Part shown: piece by piece, positions 25,672-35,112 of the stretch | How the letters are laid out: every line of letters starts with the position of its first letter | How positions within the stretch are numbered: position 1 is the stretch's first letter | Assembly (NCBI GenBank): GCA_036265385.1 | Contig: DATAPD010000053.1 | Coordinates: 1 to 51,600 of the forward strand | Direction of reading: 5' to 3' | Length of the DNA: 51,600 nt | Source of the DNA: DATAPD01 sp036265385 | GTDB lineage: Bacteria; Acidobacteriota; Terriglobia; Terriglobales; Acidobacteriaceae | Made by a program: the position numbers and the translations under genes | Notes under the pieces: model-generated | Seen by the model: the letters and a program-made list of their open reading frames with translations, nothing else | Told to the model about the DNA's origin: nothing | Database searches by the model: none

Positions 25672-27957
25672 TTGTTACAGATCTCGAAACTGGCGGCCTT
25701 GGCAGGGGGAGTGTTGTTTTTGCTGGCGAACCTGCCGGCAATCGCAGGCCCGCGTGAATTTGGTAGGGTTTCCATCCCTCGCCTGACCAGCGCACCGACG
25801 ATCGAAGATTTTCTCCAGATGAAGCCGACCCGCGAGTGGGACGGAAAGATGGCGCTCATCTCGGGATTTACCCAGCGTATTCCGACTGATGGCGCGCCCT
25901 CAACCCAACGCACGGACACGTATCTGGGATATGACGATAAAAATCTTTATGCGATTTTCGTTTGTTTTGATTCCGAGCCGCAAAAATTGCGGGCGCGACT
26001 GTCACGGCGCGAAGACATCATCGAAGATGACTCAGTCGAGCTCATGCTCGATACATTCCATGACCGGCGTCGGGCCTACGCGTTTTTAGCGAACCCATTG
26101 GGAGTGCAGGCCGATGCCCTTTGGACCGAGGGTCAGGAATTCGATTTCTCGTTCGACACCGTCTGGAACTCACAAGGCCGCGTTACGAATCAAGGCTACG
26201 TGGTCTGGATGGCGATTCCCTTTCGAAGTCTGCGGTTCTCTTCGAATGATCCGCAAACATGGGGAATCCTCCTCAATCGTGGTTTGCCGCGCAAAAACGA
26301 AGATACCTTTTGGCCGCCCTATTCGAGCAGGATCGCCGGTCGCCTCAATCAGGCAGGTACCGCGACGGGCCTCGAGCACATCTCACCGGGACGCAATTTT
26401 CAGTTAATTCCTTACGGCATTTTTCGTTCGTATCAGGAGCCGGATTTGCGCGATCCTGACCACCCCGTTTTCAGTCAGCGCAGCGCCTATGGTCAGCTTG
26501 GTCTCGATGCGAAGATTGTTCTGAAAGATAAGTTCGTCCTGGACCTCACCGCCAACCCGGATTTCAGCCAGGTGGAATCCGACGAGCCGCAGGTCACAGT
26601 AAATCAGCGGTTTGAGGTTTTCTTCCCAGAGAAGCGACCCTTTTTTCTGGAAAATTCCAACTACTTTCTCACTCCGTACAACTTGGTTTTTACCCGTCGT
26701 ATTCAACAACCGAAGTGGGGCATTCGTTTAACAGGTAAAGACGGACCTTGGACGGTCGGACTGCTGGCGGCCGATGATGCTGCTCCGGGCTTGGATGTTC
26801 CGAAGACTGATCCCAGCGCCGGTAAGCATGCTTACTATTCAATTGCGAGAATCAGTCACGATATTGGATCGCAATCAAGTATCGGCCTTCTCTACACCGA
26901 CCGGGAATTCGACGGCTCGTTCAACCGAATCGGCGGACTGGATGGCCGCTTTCGTTTAGGAAATAACTGGATTGCAGACTTCCAGGGTGTTGCCAGTTCC
27001 ACTCGGCTCGAAGATGGGACGTATCAGGCGGGGCCATTATTTAACGCAGATCTCTTTCGACAGGGACGAAAACTCAATTACGAATTGCATTTCAATGATC
27101 GGGCAAACGGATTTCTGACGGAAACAGGATTCGATCAGCAACCAGGCATTCGGCTTATCGATCAGATCGTGAAATACAGCTTTCGGCCAGAAGGAAAACA
27201 CCTGATTTCCTGGGGGCCGATCTTCGAACACCTCGGGATTTGGGACCATGACGGAAATCACCTCAATAGTGGGATCTTCCCGGAATTGAAATGGGAGTTT
27301 GTAGGTCAGACTTTTCTGGCTGTGACCTATGCTCTCGAAAGTGAACTTCTCCGGCCGGTCGATTTCTCGGTCTTGCAGGACAATATCTATTTTCGGCGTC
27401 ACACCACTGTCGTAGCGTTTGACACTGGCCTGCTACGACAGGTCACATTTCATGTGGATTATCGCTGGGGATCGCGTGTTCTCTACGATGCTCCGGAAGG
27501 TCAGGCGCCTTATCTCGCGGGAAGAACCAGCGCGACAGCGACTGTTACGGTTCGCCCAAGCCGTTCCTTGCGAATCGACAATACTTACCTTCTATTCCGC
27601 TTGCACCACCGCAACAGTTCCGCAGGAATCTTTAACGATCACATCATCCGCAGCAAATGGAATTATCAGTACAACAAAGAATTGTCATTCCGCTTTATCG
27701 GGGAATACGATGCTGTGCTCGCAAATCCTGTGATGACGTCCTTGAAAACGTCGAAGAGGTTCAACGCCGATTTCCTGATCACGTACCTCGTGCATCCCAA
27801 CACTGCTTTGTACGTTGGATACAACAGCAACCTTGAGAATGTCGCAATTCCTCTCGCGGCAGATCCCGACGCTCCGCAAGGCCTCGCGCGCGGACCCCGT
27901 TTCCGTAATGACGGGAAGAACTTCTTCATCAAAGCGTCGTATCTCTTCAGGTTTTAA
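25672..27957 (+). CDS. DUF5916-like protein: CBM9-like domain plus outer-membrane barrel
   Basis: A 761-residue exported protein. A signal peptide (about 1-25) leads into a beta-sandwich domain (about 45-220) resembling carbohydrate-binding family 9, then a region with NPDFSQVESDEPQV and EKRPFFLENSNYF, and a long C-terminal half of alternating amphipathic strands ending in aromatic F (YLFRF), typical of outer-membrane barrels. The TTG at 25672 follows GAGGGA (25662-25667) by four bases and starts the signal peptide; GTG 25654 is an alternative. It lies 120 bases after the propeller gene on the same strand. Probably a surface-anchored glycan-binding or transport protein; substrate unknown. Confidence 0.82.
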   Translation: MLQISKLAALAGGVLFLLANLPAIAGPREFGRVSIPRLTSAPTIEDFLQMKPTREWDGKMALISGFTQRIPTDGAPSTQRTDTYLGYDDKNLYAIFVCFDSEPQKLRARLSRREDIIEDDSVELMLDTFHDRRRAYAFLANPLGVQADALWTEGQEFDFSFDTVWNSQGRVTNQGYVVWMAIPFRSLRFSSNDPQTWGILLNRGLPRKNEDTFWPPYSSRIAGRLNQAGTATGLEHISPGRNFQLIPYGIFRSYQEPDLRDPDHPVFSQRSAYGQLGLDAKIVLKDKFVLDLTANPDFSQVESDEPQVTVNQRFEVFFPEKRPFFLENSNYFLTPYNLVFTRRIQQPKWGIRLTGKDGPWTVGLLAADDAAPGLDVPKTDPSAGKHAYYSIARISHDIGSQSSIGLLYTDREFDGSFNRIGGLDGRFRLGNNWIADFQGVASSTRLEDGTYQAGPLFNADLFRQGRKLNYELHFNDRANGFLTETGFDQQPGIRLIDQIVKYSFRPEGKHLISWGPIFEHLGIWDHDGNHLNSGIFPELKWEFVGQTFLAVTYALESELLRPVDFSVLQDNIYFRRHTTVVAFDTGLLRQVTFHVDYRWGSRVLYDAPEGQAPYLAGRTSATATVTVRPSRSLRIDNTYLLFRLHHRNSSAGIFNDHIIRSKWNYQYNKELSFRFIGEYDAVLANPVMTSLKTSKRFNADFLITYLVHPNTALYVGYNSNLENVAIPLAADPDAPQGLARGPRFRNDGKNFFIKASYLFRF

Positions 27958-28024
27958 GGCGCCGCGAGTCACGAGCTTCGCGCTGAGAGATCCCAATAAC
28001 TTTGCTTGGACTGCGCAAGTAGCG

Positions 28025-29344
28025 TTATTTTCCTAGCAGCTCCAGCACCGCCACAGTCTCGGCAGTGATGCCCGTCTTTAAGCTTGGCTCAATGTCGGGT
28101 GCAAAGTAAGAGGAGTGTAATCCCCCAACTTCGTGGCCGGATTTCTGCGCGGCCTCCAGCTTCTGCGGATTTATGGCGCCCACCCAAAAATCGAAGCACG
28201 GGACACCATCTGTGCGGTATTCGGCAAAATCATCGGCGGCCATCGCTGGCGCGCTAAGTACGACATTGGAATCTCCCAATGCCTTCTTCAGTGCGGAAAC
28301 AGTGCGCTCAGTTAATTGTGGATCGTTATAAACAGCCTTGACGGTCTCAACGACTTCAACGAGAGGTGGCTTTTCTGCGCCGGCCGCAGCTGCTTCTGCT
28401 TTTGCAATACGTCCAATGCCATCGATCAAGTGTTGGCGTACTTCGTCCTTGTAAGAGCGAACGGTGATCTGCAGGTGTACTTCGTCTGGAATGATGTTGC
28501 TTCGCGTTCCTGCATGAATTGATCCAACTGTCACGACAGCGGGATCAAACGGACTGTTTTCGCGCGACACGAGGGTTTGCCACGCAAGAATTGTTCGAGC
28601 GGCAATCACAATCGGATCGACTGCAATCTGAGGAGCCGAGCCGTGCCCGCCGCGACCGAAGATCGTCACTTCAACAGCATCCGAGTTGGCGAGAGCGAAC
28701 CCCGAAACATAGCTAACCTTCCCCGCAGGCAAGTTAGCCGCATCATGTACGGCTAGAGCGTAATCAGGTTTGGGAAATTGCGTGTAAAGACCCGCCTTCA
28801 GCATAGCCACTGCGCCTTTCACCGTTTCTTCGGCGGGCTGTCCGACATAGATAAACGTTCCATGCCAGCGGTCTTTATGCTGCGCCAATAACGCTGCGGT
28901 CCCCATGCCAATGGCCATGTGCAGATCGTGGCCACAGGCATGCATAACCCCGACCTCAACACCTTTCTCATTCTTAGTCTTCACTTGGCTGGCGTACTCG
29001 AGCCCCGTTTTTTCTTCGACAGGAAGAGCATCGAGTTCGGCCCGAATCATCACCGTGGGCCCATTACCATTTTTCAGGACACCGACGACACCGTTTCCCC
29101 CGAATCCAGTCGTAACTTCGTATCCGAGCTGACGAAGATGGTCCGCAATCTTGACTGCTGTTTTTTCTTCGTGGCCCGAAAGTTCCGGATTGCGATGCAG
29201 GTCCAAGTAGAGTGCCTGCATTTTCGGATACACGGCGTCGACGTCTGCCTTCGAGGGACCAACGGAGCTGTCCGCCGCATACAAGCCAGCGCCGAGAAAA
29301 CACGTTAAACATAGGATTTTTGCAGCAAAATGTAGGGTTTTCAC
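28025..29344 (-). CDS. Exported M20-family amidohydrolase
   Basis: A 439-residue metallopeptidase/amidohydrolase with a signal peptide ending near LYAAD. The M20 dimetal motif is present in MHACGHDLHMA, and the bridging region with ETVKGAV and the lid-domain segment GRGGHGSAPQ match the family that hydrolyses N-acyl amino acids or hippurate-like compounds. It should act in the periplasm. The GTG at 29344 gives a standard signal peptide; an ATG at 29374 would add ten residues, and neither has a good ribosome-binding site. It is monocistronic and divergent from the lytic transglycosylase gene. Confidence 0.9.
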   Translation of the reverse strand: MKTLHFAAKILCLTCFLGAGLYAADSSVGPSKADVDAVYPKMQALYLDLHRNPELSGHEEKTAVKIADHLRQLGYEVTTGFGGNGVVGVLKNGNGPTVMIRAELDALPVEEKTGLEYASQVKTKNEKGVEVGVMHACGHDLHMAIGMGTAALLAQHKDRWHGTFIYVGQPAEETVKGAVAMLKAGLYTQFPKPDYALAVHDAANLPAGKVSYVSGFALANSDAVEVTIFGRGGHGSAPQIAVDPIVIAARTILAWQTLVSRENSPFDPAVVTVGSIHAGTRSNIIPDEVHLQITVRSYKDEVRQHLIDGIGRIAKAEAAAAGAEKPPLVEVVETVKAVYNDPQLTERTVSALKKALGDSNVVLSAPAMAADDFAEYRTDGVPCFDFWVGAINPQKLEAAQKSGHEVGGLHSSYFAPDIEPSLKTGITAETVAVLELLGK

Positions 29345-29457
29345 GGGTCGTATTAGACCACATTCGCCGGTCATCCGTCTGTGTGAGGCTTTAGATCAAT
29401 CAATCTTTTCAGCCACTTACCGCGATTACTACGGTGGTTCTATGGCCTTTGGATAGA

Positions 29458-29486
29458 TTGCCCCTCCCCTTCCCACCTCCTATAAT
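29458..29486 (+). promoter_or_regulatory. Sigma-70-type promoter of the lytic transglycosylase gene
   Basis: TTGCCC (29458-29463) and a perfect TATAAT (29481-29486) are separated by exactly 17 bases. The expected start of transcription near 29493 leaves a leader of about 80 bases before the coding sequence. Confidence 0.65.
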
Positions 29487-29573
29487 TTCCTCACTCTGGT
29501 TTGGAATTCTCCGTCAGGTTCCGGGTAGCAATCCGCGGGGGAATTGTGTCTCCGCTAGGAGCTTGGTGACCCG

Positions 29574-30395
29574 GTGATGCGAAAGCGCGTGAAATTCGTC
29601 CTGATGGTTACACCTGTAATCGCGGCCTTCCTTCCTTCGCAAGCCCCTGCTCAATCCGCCGCTATCGTCACGTCCGACGAAAGCGGACGCAAAATTTACG
29701 TAAATGACACGCAAGCACCGGCAGTCCGCCGGACTCCGACTTTTGTCCAACGACGATCGTCCCTTGTTTACTGGAGTTCCACGGAGCGTAGATGGAAAGC
29801 CGTTGCAGCAGCCAGCGGGTCGAGCATGAAGGCAGCCCGCTCTGCGGCCGCTGAAGTAGATCAGTACTTTCAGAGCTCGAATACCAGCGTTTCCGCGTTT
29901 CGCGACCGCTATTTCACTTCCGAGCAAATCGACGCAGCGATTGAACAGGCCGCCGCACGACATAACGTGGATCCGAATCTGGTGCGATCCGTCGTGAAGG
30001 TCGAGTCGAATTTCAATCCAAACGCGGTATCGCGCAAAGGTGCCATGGGGCTGATGCAGTTGATGCCCGGCACAGCGCGGTCGCTGAATGTTACGAATCC
30101 ATTTGACCCGGAACAAAATGTCGACGCTGGGGTTAGGCACCTAAAGAGGCTCTTGGAAAGCTACGGAGGAGACATCAAACTTAGTTTGGCGGCCTACAAC
30201 GCGGGTGCTGGAGCCGTTGCTCGAAGTTCTGGCATTCCGCGGTTTGCGGAGACCCAGAACTACGTTCGCCGTATCACGACCCTTTATTACGGAGGCTCCG
30301 ACCCGGGCTCTCACATTTTAGGAAACCCTGTACTAAGTCCCGTTCGGGTTCAACGGGATTCGCGGGGCGTTTTATACATCAGCAACACGGATTGA
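29574..30395 (+). CDS. Lytic transglycosylase (SLT domain)
   Basis: A 273-residue periplasmic enzyme that cleaves the glycan strands of peptidoglycan. A signal peptide (1-27) is followed by a poorly conserved segment of about 85 residues, then a transglycosylase SLT domain (about 116-240). The catalytic Glu is E144 in VKVESNFNPNAVSRKGA; the family motifs GLMQLMPGTA and AAYNAGAGAV follow. Start is GTG 29574 or the ATG one codon on. It is followed at 54 bases by an amidase gene, so the two cell-wall hydrolases probably share a transcript. Confidence 0.93.
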   Translation: MMRKRVKFVLMVTPVIAAFLPSQAPAQSAAIVTSDESGRKIYVNDTQAPAVRRTPTFVQRRSSLVYWSSTERRWKAVAAASGSSMKAARSAAAEVDQYFQSSNTSVSAFRDRYFTSEQIDAAIEQAAARHNVDPNLVRSVVKVESNFNPNAVSRKGAMGLMQLMPGTARSLNVTNPFDPEQNVDAGVRHLKRLLESYGGDIKLSLAAYNAGAGAVARSSGIPRFAETQNYVRRITTLYYGGSDPGSHILGNPVLSPVRVQRDSRGVLYISNTD

Positions 30396-30449
30396 CCCAG
30401 GTGCATCTGTCCAAGAAGTAGTTGAACCAGGTTGAGAGGGTAGGTAACG

Positions 30450-32642
30450 TTGACACAAAAAATTGCTTTCCAGCGCTTATGGCGTTGGAGCACGGTTGTA
30501 ACCTTCCTGACCCTTGCATTCGTCTCAGCAGAGGCTCGCGTCCACCACAGCGATGCCTGGGCGCGAGACCGGTTCGCTTCTGCTGAGAGGATGCGGGAGG
30601 GCATTAACGGTCGTCCTGCGAAAGAACGCACCCGTCGCGAATACCAGCGCGTGATTGATGCCTACCGAGGCGTATATTTCGGCGCGCCTGCGTCAGGCAA
30701 AGCTGATCCCAGTGTTGTGGCGGCGGCCGAGTTGATGGTCGAAATGGGCAGGACGTTTAACGACGAAGACGTCCTGCGTTCAGCCATCGAACAGTATCGA
30801 TTTCTGCGTAAGGAATATCCAGGAAGCAAGTTCCGTTTCGACGCTCTCTTTACCGTCGGCGAAGTCTATAAAGACGATCTTGACGATCCAGCCCAAGCCA
30901 AGGTTGCATTTGAAGAATTTATTCAACGCTACCCGCGTCATCGGCTCGCCGATGATGCCAGACAGGCGTTAGCAGAGATCTCCGAGGAAACCGCAAAACA
31001 GCACGAAAAGTCGAAGTCTTCTAAATCCGATAGCGTCGCCAAACGCTCGGATACCACGCCTGATCCGAAACATCGAGAAAAAACCACACGGGTAACAGGC
31101 ATTCGTCATTGGTCGACACCAGACTACACTCGCGTCGCGATTGACCTTGAGCAGGACATCAAATTCGATTCGCAGCGGATCGACAACCCCGACCGCATAT
31201 TTTTCGATCTTCGTGATGCGAAGTTAGCTTCAACATTGGTTGGCAAGTCATTCGAAGTCGATGATGGATTGTTGAAGAAAATCCGCGTCGCCCAGTTTCA
31301 GCCAGGACGGGCGCGCGTAGTTCTTGAGGTCGATGGCCTCTCAGATTACACGGCGTTTTTACTTCCGAATCCGTCGCGGCTCATCATCGATATTCATGGA
31401 AAAGTTGGCCGGCAGTCCGCTCGGAAGCTCGACAATTCCGGGGAGAAGGTAAGGGCCGATGCACAGTCACCCTCGGCGGGTGCGCAGATTGACGACGATT
31501 CCGACCTCAAAGAAGTTAAGGCAGCGGCGAAGGCTGATGGAACTCCGTCCACGGCATCCGCAAACGATGCTACCCAAGCGGTCTCCCCTCCGAGCGGCCC
31601 AAAGGCCGTTGGAAAAATCGCTTCCAAGAAGAAGATTGTGGCTGCTGACGCGGATGAGGATGACGACGATACCGATGTGACGGTCGTGACCCCCAGGAAG
31701 CGCGTTGAAGTGGTAAAGCCCTCTGGGGAATCGAGTCAGCCCGCAATCACCCATACCGATCTGCCCGAAAGCCCGGCAAGCCGAATTGCAAAGGGAAAAA
31801 GCACGAAAAATTCCACGCGCAAGACTGGAGCGCGCAAGAAAGAAAAAGATGAGGTTGCTGCGCTCGACGCTCGCGAGGCGCGTCCTACGTCAAGCGGCGA
31901 TCGTTCGTTAATACGCGCGCTGGGGTTGAAGATCGGTAAGATTGTGATTGATGCTGGCCATGGCGGCCACGACACCGGCACGATCGGACCTAATGGACTT
32001 GAAGAAAAGGATCTTGTATTGGAAGTCGCTCGCCGCCTCGGTCGTTTGCTTGATCAGCGCCTCGGTGCCGAAGTCGTTTACACCCGCCAGGACGATACCT
32101 TCATTCCGCTCGAGACCCGAACAGCGATCGCCAACCGAGAGCGGGCCGATTTGTTCATTTCTATTCATGCCAATTCGAGTCGGGATCCGGCTGCCCGAGG
32201 AGTCGAGACTTATTACCTGAATTTCACTTCCTCTGCAGAGGCTTTGGAAGTAGCCGCGCGTGAAAACGCCGTGTCAGAAAAATCCATTTACGAACTGCAA
32301 GACCTCGTGAAGAAAATTGCGCTGAAGGAAAAAATCGAGGAATCCCGAGAGTTCGCCTCAAACGTGCAGCAAGCACTACATACCGGCCTTTCCACCCGCA
32401 CCACGGGCATGCGTGACCGGGGTGTCAAAAAAGCGCCATTCGTTGTCTTGATCGGTGCAAACATGCCATCGATCTTGGCCGAGATCTCTTTCGTCAGCAA
32501 TCCTTCCGATGAGCGCAAGCTGGAGACCTCGGAATATCGGCAGCGTATTGCTGAGTCTCTCTATCGTGGCATCGCGAAATATGCGAACGGCCTTAGCGGT
32601 GTCAAGGTGGCCAGCCGGCTCACTCGGGACGAAGCCCAATAA
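30450..32642 (+). CDS. amiC: N-acetylmuramoyl-L-alanine amidase with AMIN domain
   Basis: A 730-residue cell-wall hydrolase. After a signal peptide come a TPR-like helical region (about 60-180), an AMIN domain (about 213-318) that targets septal peptidoglycan or the Tol-Pal system, a long charged low-complexity linker (about 325-485), and an amidase_3 catalytic domain (about 495-715). Zinc ligands H504 (DAGHGGHD), E518 or E519 (LEEKD) and H573 (SIHANS) are all visible. The TTG at 30450 has GGTAGG upstream. Because of the TPR segment and linker it is much longer than classical AmiC; the gene symbol is by domain similarity only. Confidence 0.9.
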   Translation: MTQKIAFQRLWRWSTVVTFLTLAFVSAEARVHHSDAWARDRFASAERMREGINGRPAKERTRREYQRVIDAYRGVYFGAPASGKADPSVVAAAELMVEMGRTFNDEDVLRSAIEQYRFLRKEYPGSKFRFDALFTVGEVYKDDLDDPAQAKVAFEEFIQRYPRHRLADDARQALAEISEETAKQHEKSKSSKSDSVAKRSDTTPDPKHREKTTRVTGIRHWSTPDYTRVAIDLEQDIKFDSQRIDNPDRIFFDLRDAKLASTLVGKSFEVDDGLLKKIRVAQFQPGRARVVLEVDGLSDYTAFLLPNPSRLIIDIHGKVGRQSARKLDNSGEKVRADAQSPSAGAQIDDDSDLKEVKAAAKADGTPSTASANDATQAVSPPSGPKAVGKIASKKKIVAADADEDDDDTDVTVVTPRKRVEVVKPSGESSQPAITHTDLPESPASRIAKGKSTKNSTRKTGARKKEKDEVAALDAREARPTSSGDRSLIRALGLKIGKIVIDAGHGGHDTGTIGPNGLEEKDLVLEVARRLGRLLDQRLGAEVVYTRQDDTFIPLETRTAIANRERADLFISIHANSSRDPAARGVETYYLNFTSSAEALEVAARENAVSEKSIYELQDLVKKIALKEKIEESREFASNVQQALHTGLSTRTTGMRDRGVKKAPFVVLIGANMPSILAEISFVSNPSDERKLETSEYRQRIAESLYRGIAKYANGLSGVKVASRLTRDEAQ

Positions 32643-32761
32643 AGCTGCTTCCGATTCGTCCCCTTACTTCCCTGCTCGCAACTCGTGCGATGGAAACTTT
32701 TCACTATGCTCTGTAGTCTAATAAGCACGGGCTCCCGCGTTCCTGCCCTCCCTTTTTCGTC

Positions 32762-33904
32762 ATGATGAAGCTGCGTTTCTTATTGTTTTGGCTCGCCCTC
32801 ACGGTCTGTGCTGCATTTGCCGCTGAGCAAGCCTCGCCCCGTGTTCTTCCTCAACAGTTCGCTGGATGGCAACTGAAAGGAGCGCCTCACGTGAGCTCTG
32901 ACGCCTCCAATGCGGACGAGGCCAACAGCAACGTCTTAAAGGAATATTCATTTTCGAAGTTCGAGTCCGCTACTTACGTTCGCGACGATGGACGGAAGCT
33001 CACGATTCGGTTGGCCCAGTTCGACGATGCTACCGGAGCCTTCGGCGCGTTCACCTTTTATCGGCAGCCCGAGATGCTGAACGAAACGATCGGTGATCTT
33101 GGAGCATCCTTCAACAATCGCGTATTGTTTTATCGCGGAAACAATCTCGTCGACGCAGTCTTCGACAAGTTGACGGTCATGTCGGCTGCCGAACTTCGGG
33201 AACTTGCGGGAGCACTTCCTCTTCCCCCCGGAAACACAGGCCGATTGCCGCTCCTCCCGGGATATCTACCCAAGCAACGTCTCATTAAGAATTCAGAGAA
33301 GTTTGTGGCCGGGCCGGCAGCGTTGGCTCATGCATCTGCGCCCATCGCTCCCGACATGGTGGACTTTAAGTCAGGAGCTGAAGTTGTGCTGGGCCGATAC
33401 GATACGAGTGCAGGCCAAAGCACGTTGATGCTGATCGAGTATCCGACGCCGCAGATTGCGGCCGAACGTCTCAGACAGATCGATGTGGCTCATCAATCGA
33501 GTGCGCAACAGCCTGGCGTTGCGACCATCGTGGATGCTGGATCCTTTTTCGATAAACGCACCGGCCCGATTATCGCGATTGCAGCCGGACCACTGTCACA
33601 GAGTGAGGCCAAGTCTCTGCTCGCCTCGGTGAGCTACGACGCAGACGTAACGTGGAATGAGAACACCAGCTTCACGAAGAAAGACAATCTTGCCAACCTT
33701 CTGGTGAATATCATTGTCCTTTGTGGCATTTTGATTGGCTTCGGGCTAGTCGCAGGCGTCGCGTTCGGTGGATTGAGAGTACTTCTACGGCGGGTGCTTC
33801 CCGAAAGGGTACTCGGCAGACCGGAAGAGGTGGAATTCATCTCTTTGCACCTGGAAGATGCGGGGTCCCCGCCCTCCGAGGCAAAGGTAAGTTCATCAAT
33901 TTAA
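32762..33904 (+). CDS. DUF6599-like exported membrane-anchored protein
   Basis: A 380-residue protein with a signal peptide (about 1-21), a periplasmic region of about 280 residues made of two similar halves (each with a phrase like FGAFTFYRQP or STLMLIEYPTP, apparently ancient repeats), and one C-terminal membrane helix (about 315-340) with a short basic cytoplasmic tail. I associate this architecture with DUF6599, but cannot confirm it. It follows the amidase by 119 bases on the same strand, suggesting a role in the envelope; function unknown. Confidence 0.7.
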   Translation: MMKLRFLLFWLALTVCAAFAAEQASPRVLPQQFAGWQLKGAPHVSSDASNADEANSNVLKEYSFSKFESATYVRDDGRKLTIRLAQFDDATGAFGAFTFYRQPEMLNETIGDLGASFNNRVLFYRGNNLVDAVFDKLTVMSAAELRELAGALPLPPGNTGRLPLLPGYLPKQRLIKNSEKFVAGPAALAHASAPIAPDMVDFKSGAEVVLGRYDTSAGQSTLMLIEYPTPQIAAERLRQIDVAHQSSAQQPGVATIVDAGSFFDKRTGPIIAIAAGPLSQSEAKSLLASVSYDADVTWNENTSFTKKDNLANLLVNIIVLCGILIGFGLVAGVAFGGLRVLLRRVLPERVLGRPEEVEFISLHLEDAGSPPSEAKVSSSI

Positions 33905-34016
33905 TCGCCTTAGGACATGCGCAATGAGTATTTTTCCTCAAAATTGCGAATATCGGCGGTTGTTCACCAGTTTCCTAAGTGATTGAAAATAAAGATATTT
34001 AAATCACAGAAATCGC

Positions 34017-34046
34017 TTGACACTCTAGATTTAAGGCTCATAAGAT
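34017..34046 (+). promoter_or_regulatory. Strong sigma-70-type promoter
   Basis: A consensus TTGACA at 34017-34022 is followed after 18 bases by TAAGAT at 34041-34046. This is the best -35 element I see in the window. It lies in the 412-base gap upstream of the DUF1326 gene and only about 60 bases before a terminator. Confidence 0.7.
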
Positions 34047-34052
34047 TTCGCC

Positions 34053-34137
34053 AGAAAGTTTTAACGGAACAAACACCCTCCGTTGGAACTATTCTCCCTT
34101 GAAAGAGAAGGTCGCCCACGTTGCCGGGCGGCCTTTT
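34053..34137 (+). ncRNA. Candidate small RNA or attenuated leader
   Basis: Transcription from the adjacent promoter would begin near 34053. The first 85 bases contain a 6-bp hairpin, AACGGA (34063-34068) with TCCGTT (34079-34084), and end in a terminator. No short coding frame with a ribosome-binding site is obvious. It could be an independent small RNA or a leader that controls the DUF1326 gene 180 bases further on. Function is inferred from layout only. Confidence 0.45.
34108..34137 (+). terminator. Rho-independent terminator upstream of DUF1326 gene
   Basis: AAGGTCGCCC (34108-34117) pairs with GGGCGGCCTT (34126-34135) through ten bases with one G-U pair, and the stem runs into TTTT. It is placed where it would end the short transcript starting near 34053. 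Confidence 0.75.
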
Positions 34138-34316
34138 CGTTTGCGCAACTTTCTCGAACTCTTATCCGCGAGTTTCCTCACCCCTATTTTTCGCTCCGAA
34201 ATATTTCATGGTGTTCACGCTATCTGGCCTCCGCGGCTGCGCTAGAATGCCTGCCAATTCAGCACGTGGGCTTCCCCTCGCAGCATCATGTCGATAATCC
34301 GAAAGAGAGGTGGAAT

Positions 34317-35009
34317 ATGAGGAGTTGGAAACAAGTGGCGCTTCTCCTCTTGTGTGCCGTCATTCTGATGGCATCAACGCCAGGAAAGCCGGCTTGGCAG
34401 ATGAAGGCAGACTACGTCGAAGCTTGTAGTTGTCATCTGTTTTGTCCATGTTATTTCAACAAACACGCCGAGCATCCGCATTGCGAATTCAACATGGCCG
34501 TTAAAGTTCGCGAGGGCCGCTCGGGCGATACCGACCTGACCGGAGCAAAGTACTGGCTTACTGGTGATCTCGGCGATGAATGGGGAACAAACAAGAAAGG
34601 AGCATGGGTTGTGGTTTCCTTCGATCCGGCCACAAGCAAAGCACAGCGTGATGCGCTGGCACCCATGATCCTTAAGACCTACGGTGTCGAGTGGGGCGAC
34701 CTGAAAGTTCAGGAGGCACCCATCGACATCAACCGGTCGGGTGATGTCGTAAATGCAACGCTGGGCGGCGGCCAGATGGCTACTATGAAACTGCAGCGTG
34801 AGGCGGGTGCAGACGGGAACGGCGTCGTACTCAAGAACGTGAAGTACTTCGGGGCACAAAACAATACGGGCTTCGAAATGTATCGTTCACTTGAGCACAG
34901 TGCCAACGTCCAGGGACACAGCTTCAAGTACTCGGACCGCAACGCATTCCTGATCTCGATCGAAACGCACGAAGGCGAGGGTAGCGGGATGTCGTCAGGC
35001 AATCACTGA
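34317..35009 (+). CDS. DUF1326-family exported protein
   Basis: A 230-residue protein. The N-terminus (1-19) is a signal peptide or anchor. The mature part starts with the DUF1326 hallmark cysteines (ACSCHLFCPCYFN, about residues 37-49) and a further Cys at HPHCEF. The family is uncharacterised; the cysteine cluster suggests metal or redox chemistry. The ATG at 34317 is preceded by AGAGAGG at 34304-34310; the frame remains open far upstream to 34083 through the terminator region, which is not credible coding sequence. The gene is closed by its own terminator. Confidence 0.85.
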   Translation: MRSWKQVALLLLCAVILMASTPGKPAWQMKADYVEACSCHLFCPCYFNKHAEHPHCEFNMAVKVREGRSGDTDLTGAKYWLTGDLGDEWGTNKKGAWVVVSFDPATSKAQRDALAPMILKTYGVEWGDLKVQEAPIDINRSGDVVNATLGGGQMATMKLQREAGADGNGVVLKNVKYFGAQNNTGFEMYRSLEHSANVQGHSFKYSDRNAFLISIETHEGEGSGMSSGNH

Positions 35010-35045
35010 GAAAACCCCGTACACTGGCCAATCGGATCGAAATCG

Positions 35046-35070
35046 GCCCTCGCTTCGGCGAGGGCTTTTT
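35046..35070 (+). terminator. Terminator after DUF1326 gene
   Basis: An 8-bp stem GCCCTCGC/GCGAGGGC with a TTCG tetraloop is followed by TTTTT, 36 bases after the stop codon. Confidence 0.92.
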
Positions 35071-35112
35071 CGTGCGCGCGTGTTGTAAACTAAATGAGCT
35101 CGCACACGCAAA

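Noticed and set aside
29514..30140. Minus-strand frame of 208 codons
   Set aside because: It is antisense to the lytic transglycosylase with its catalytic motifs and promoter, so it is a shadow.
34083..34316. Upstream extension of the DUF1326 frame
   Set aside because: It runs through the terminator hairpin and lacks coding character; the ATG at 34317 has a good ribosome-binding site and signal peptide.
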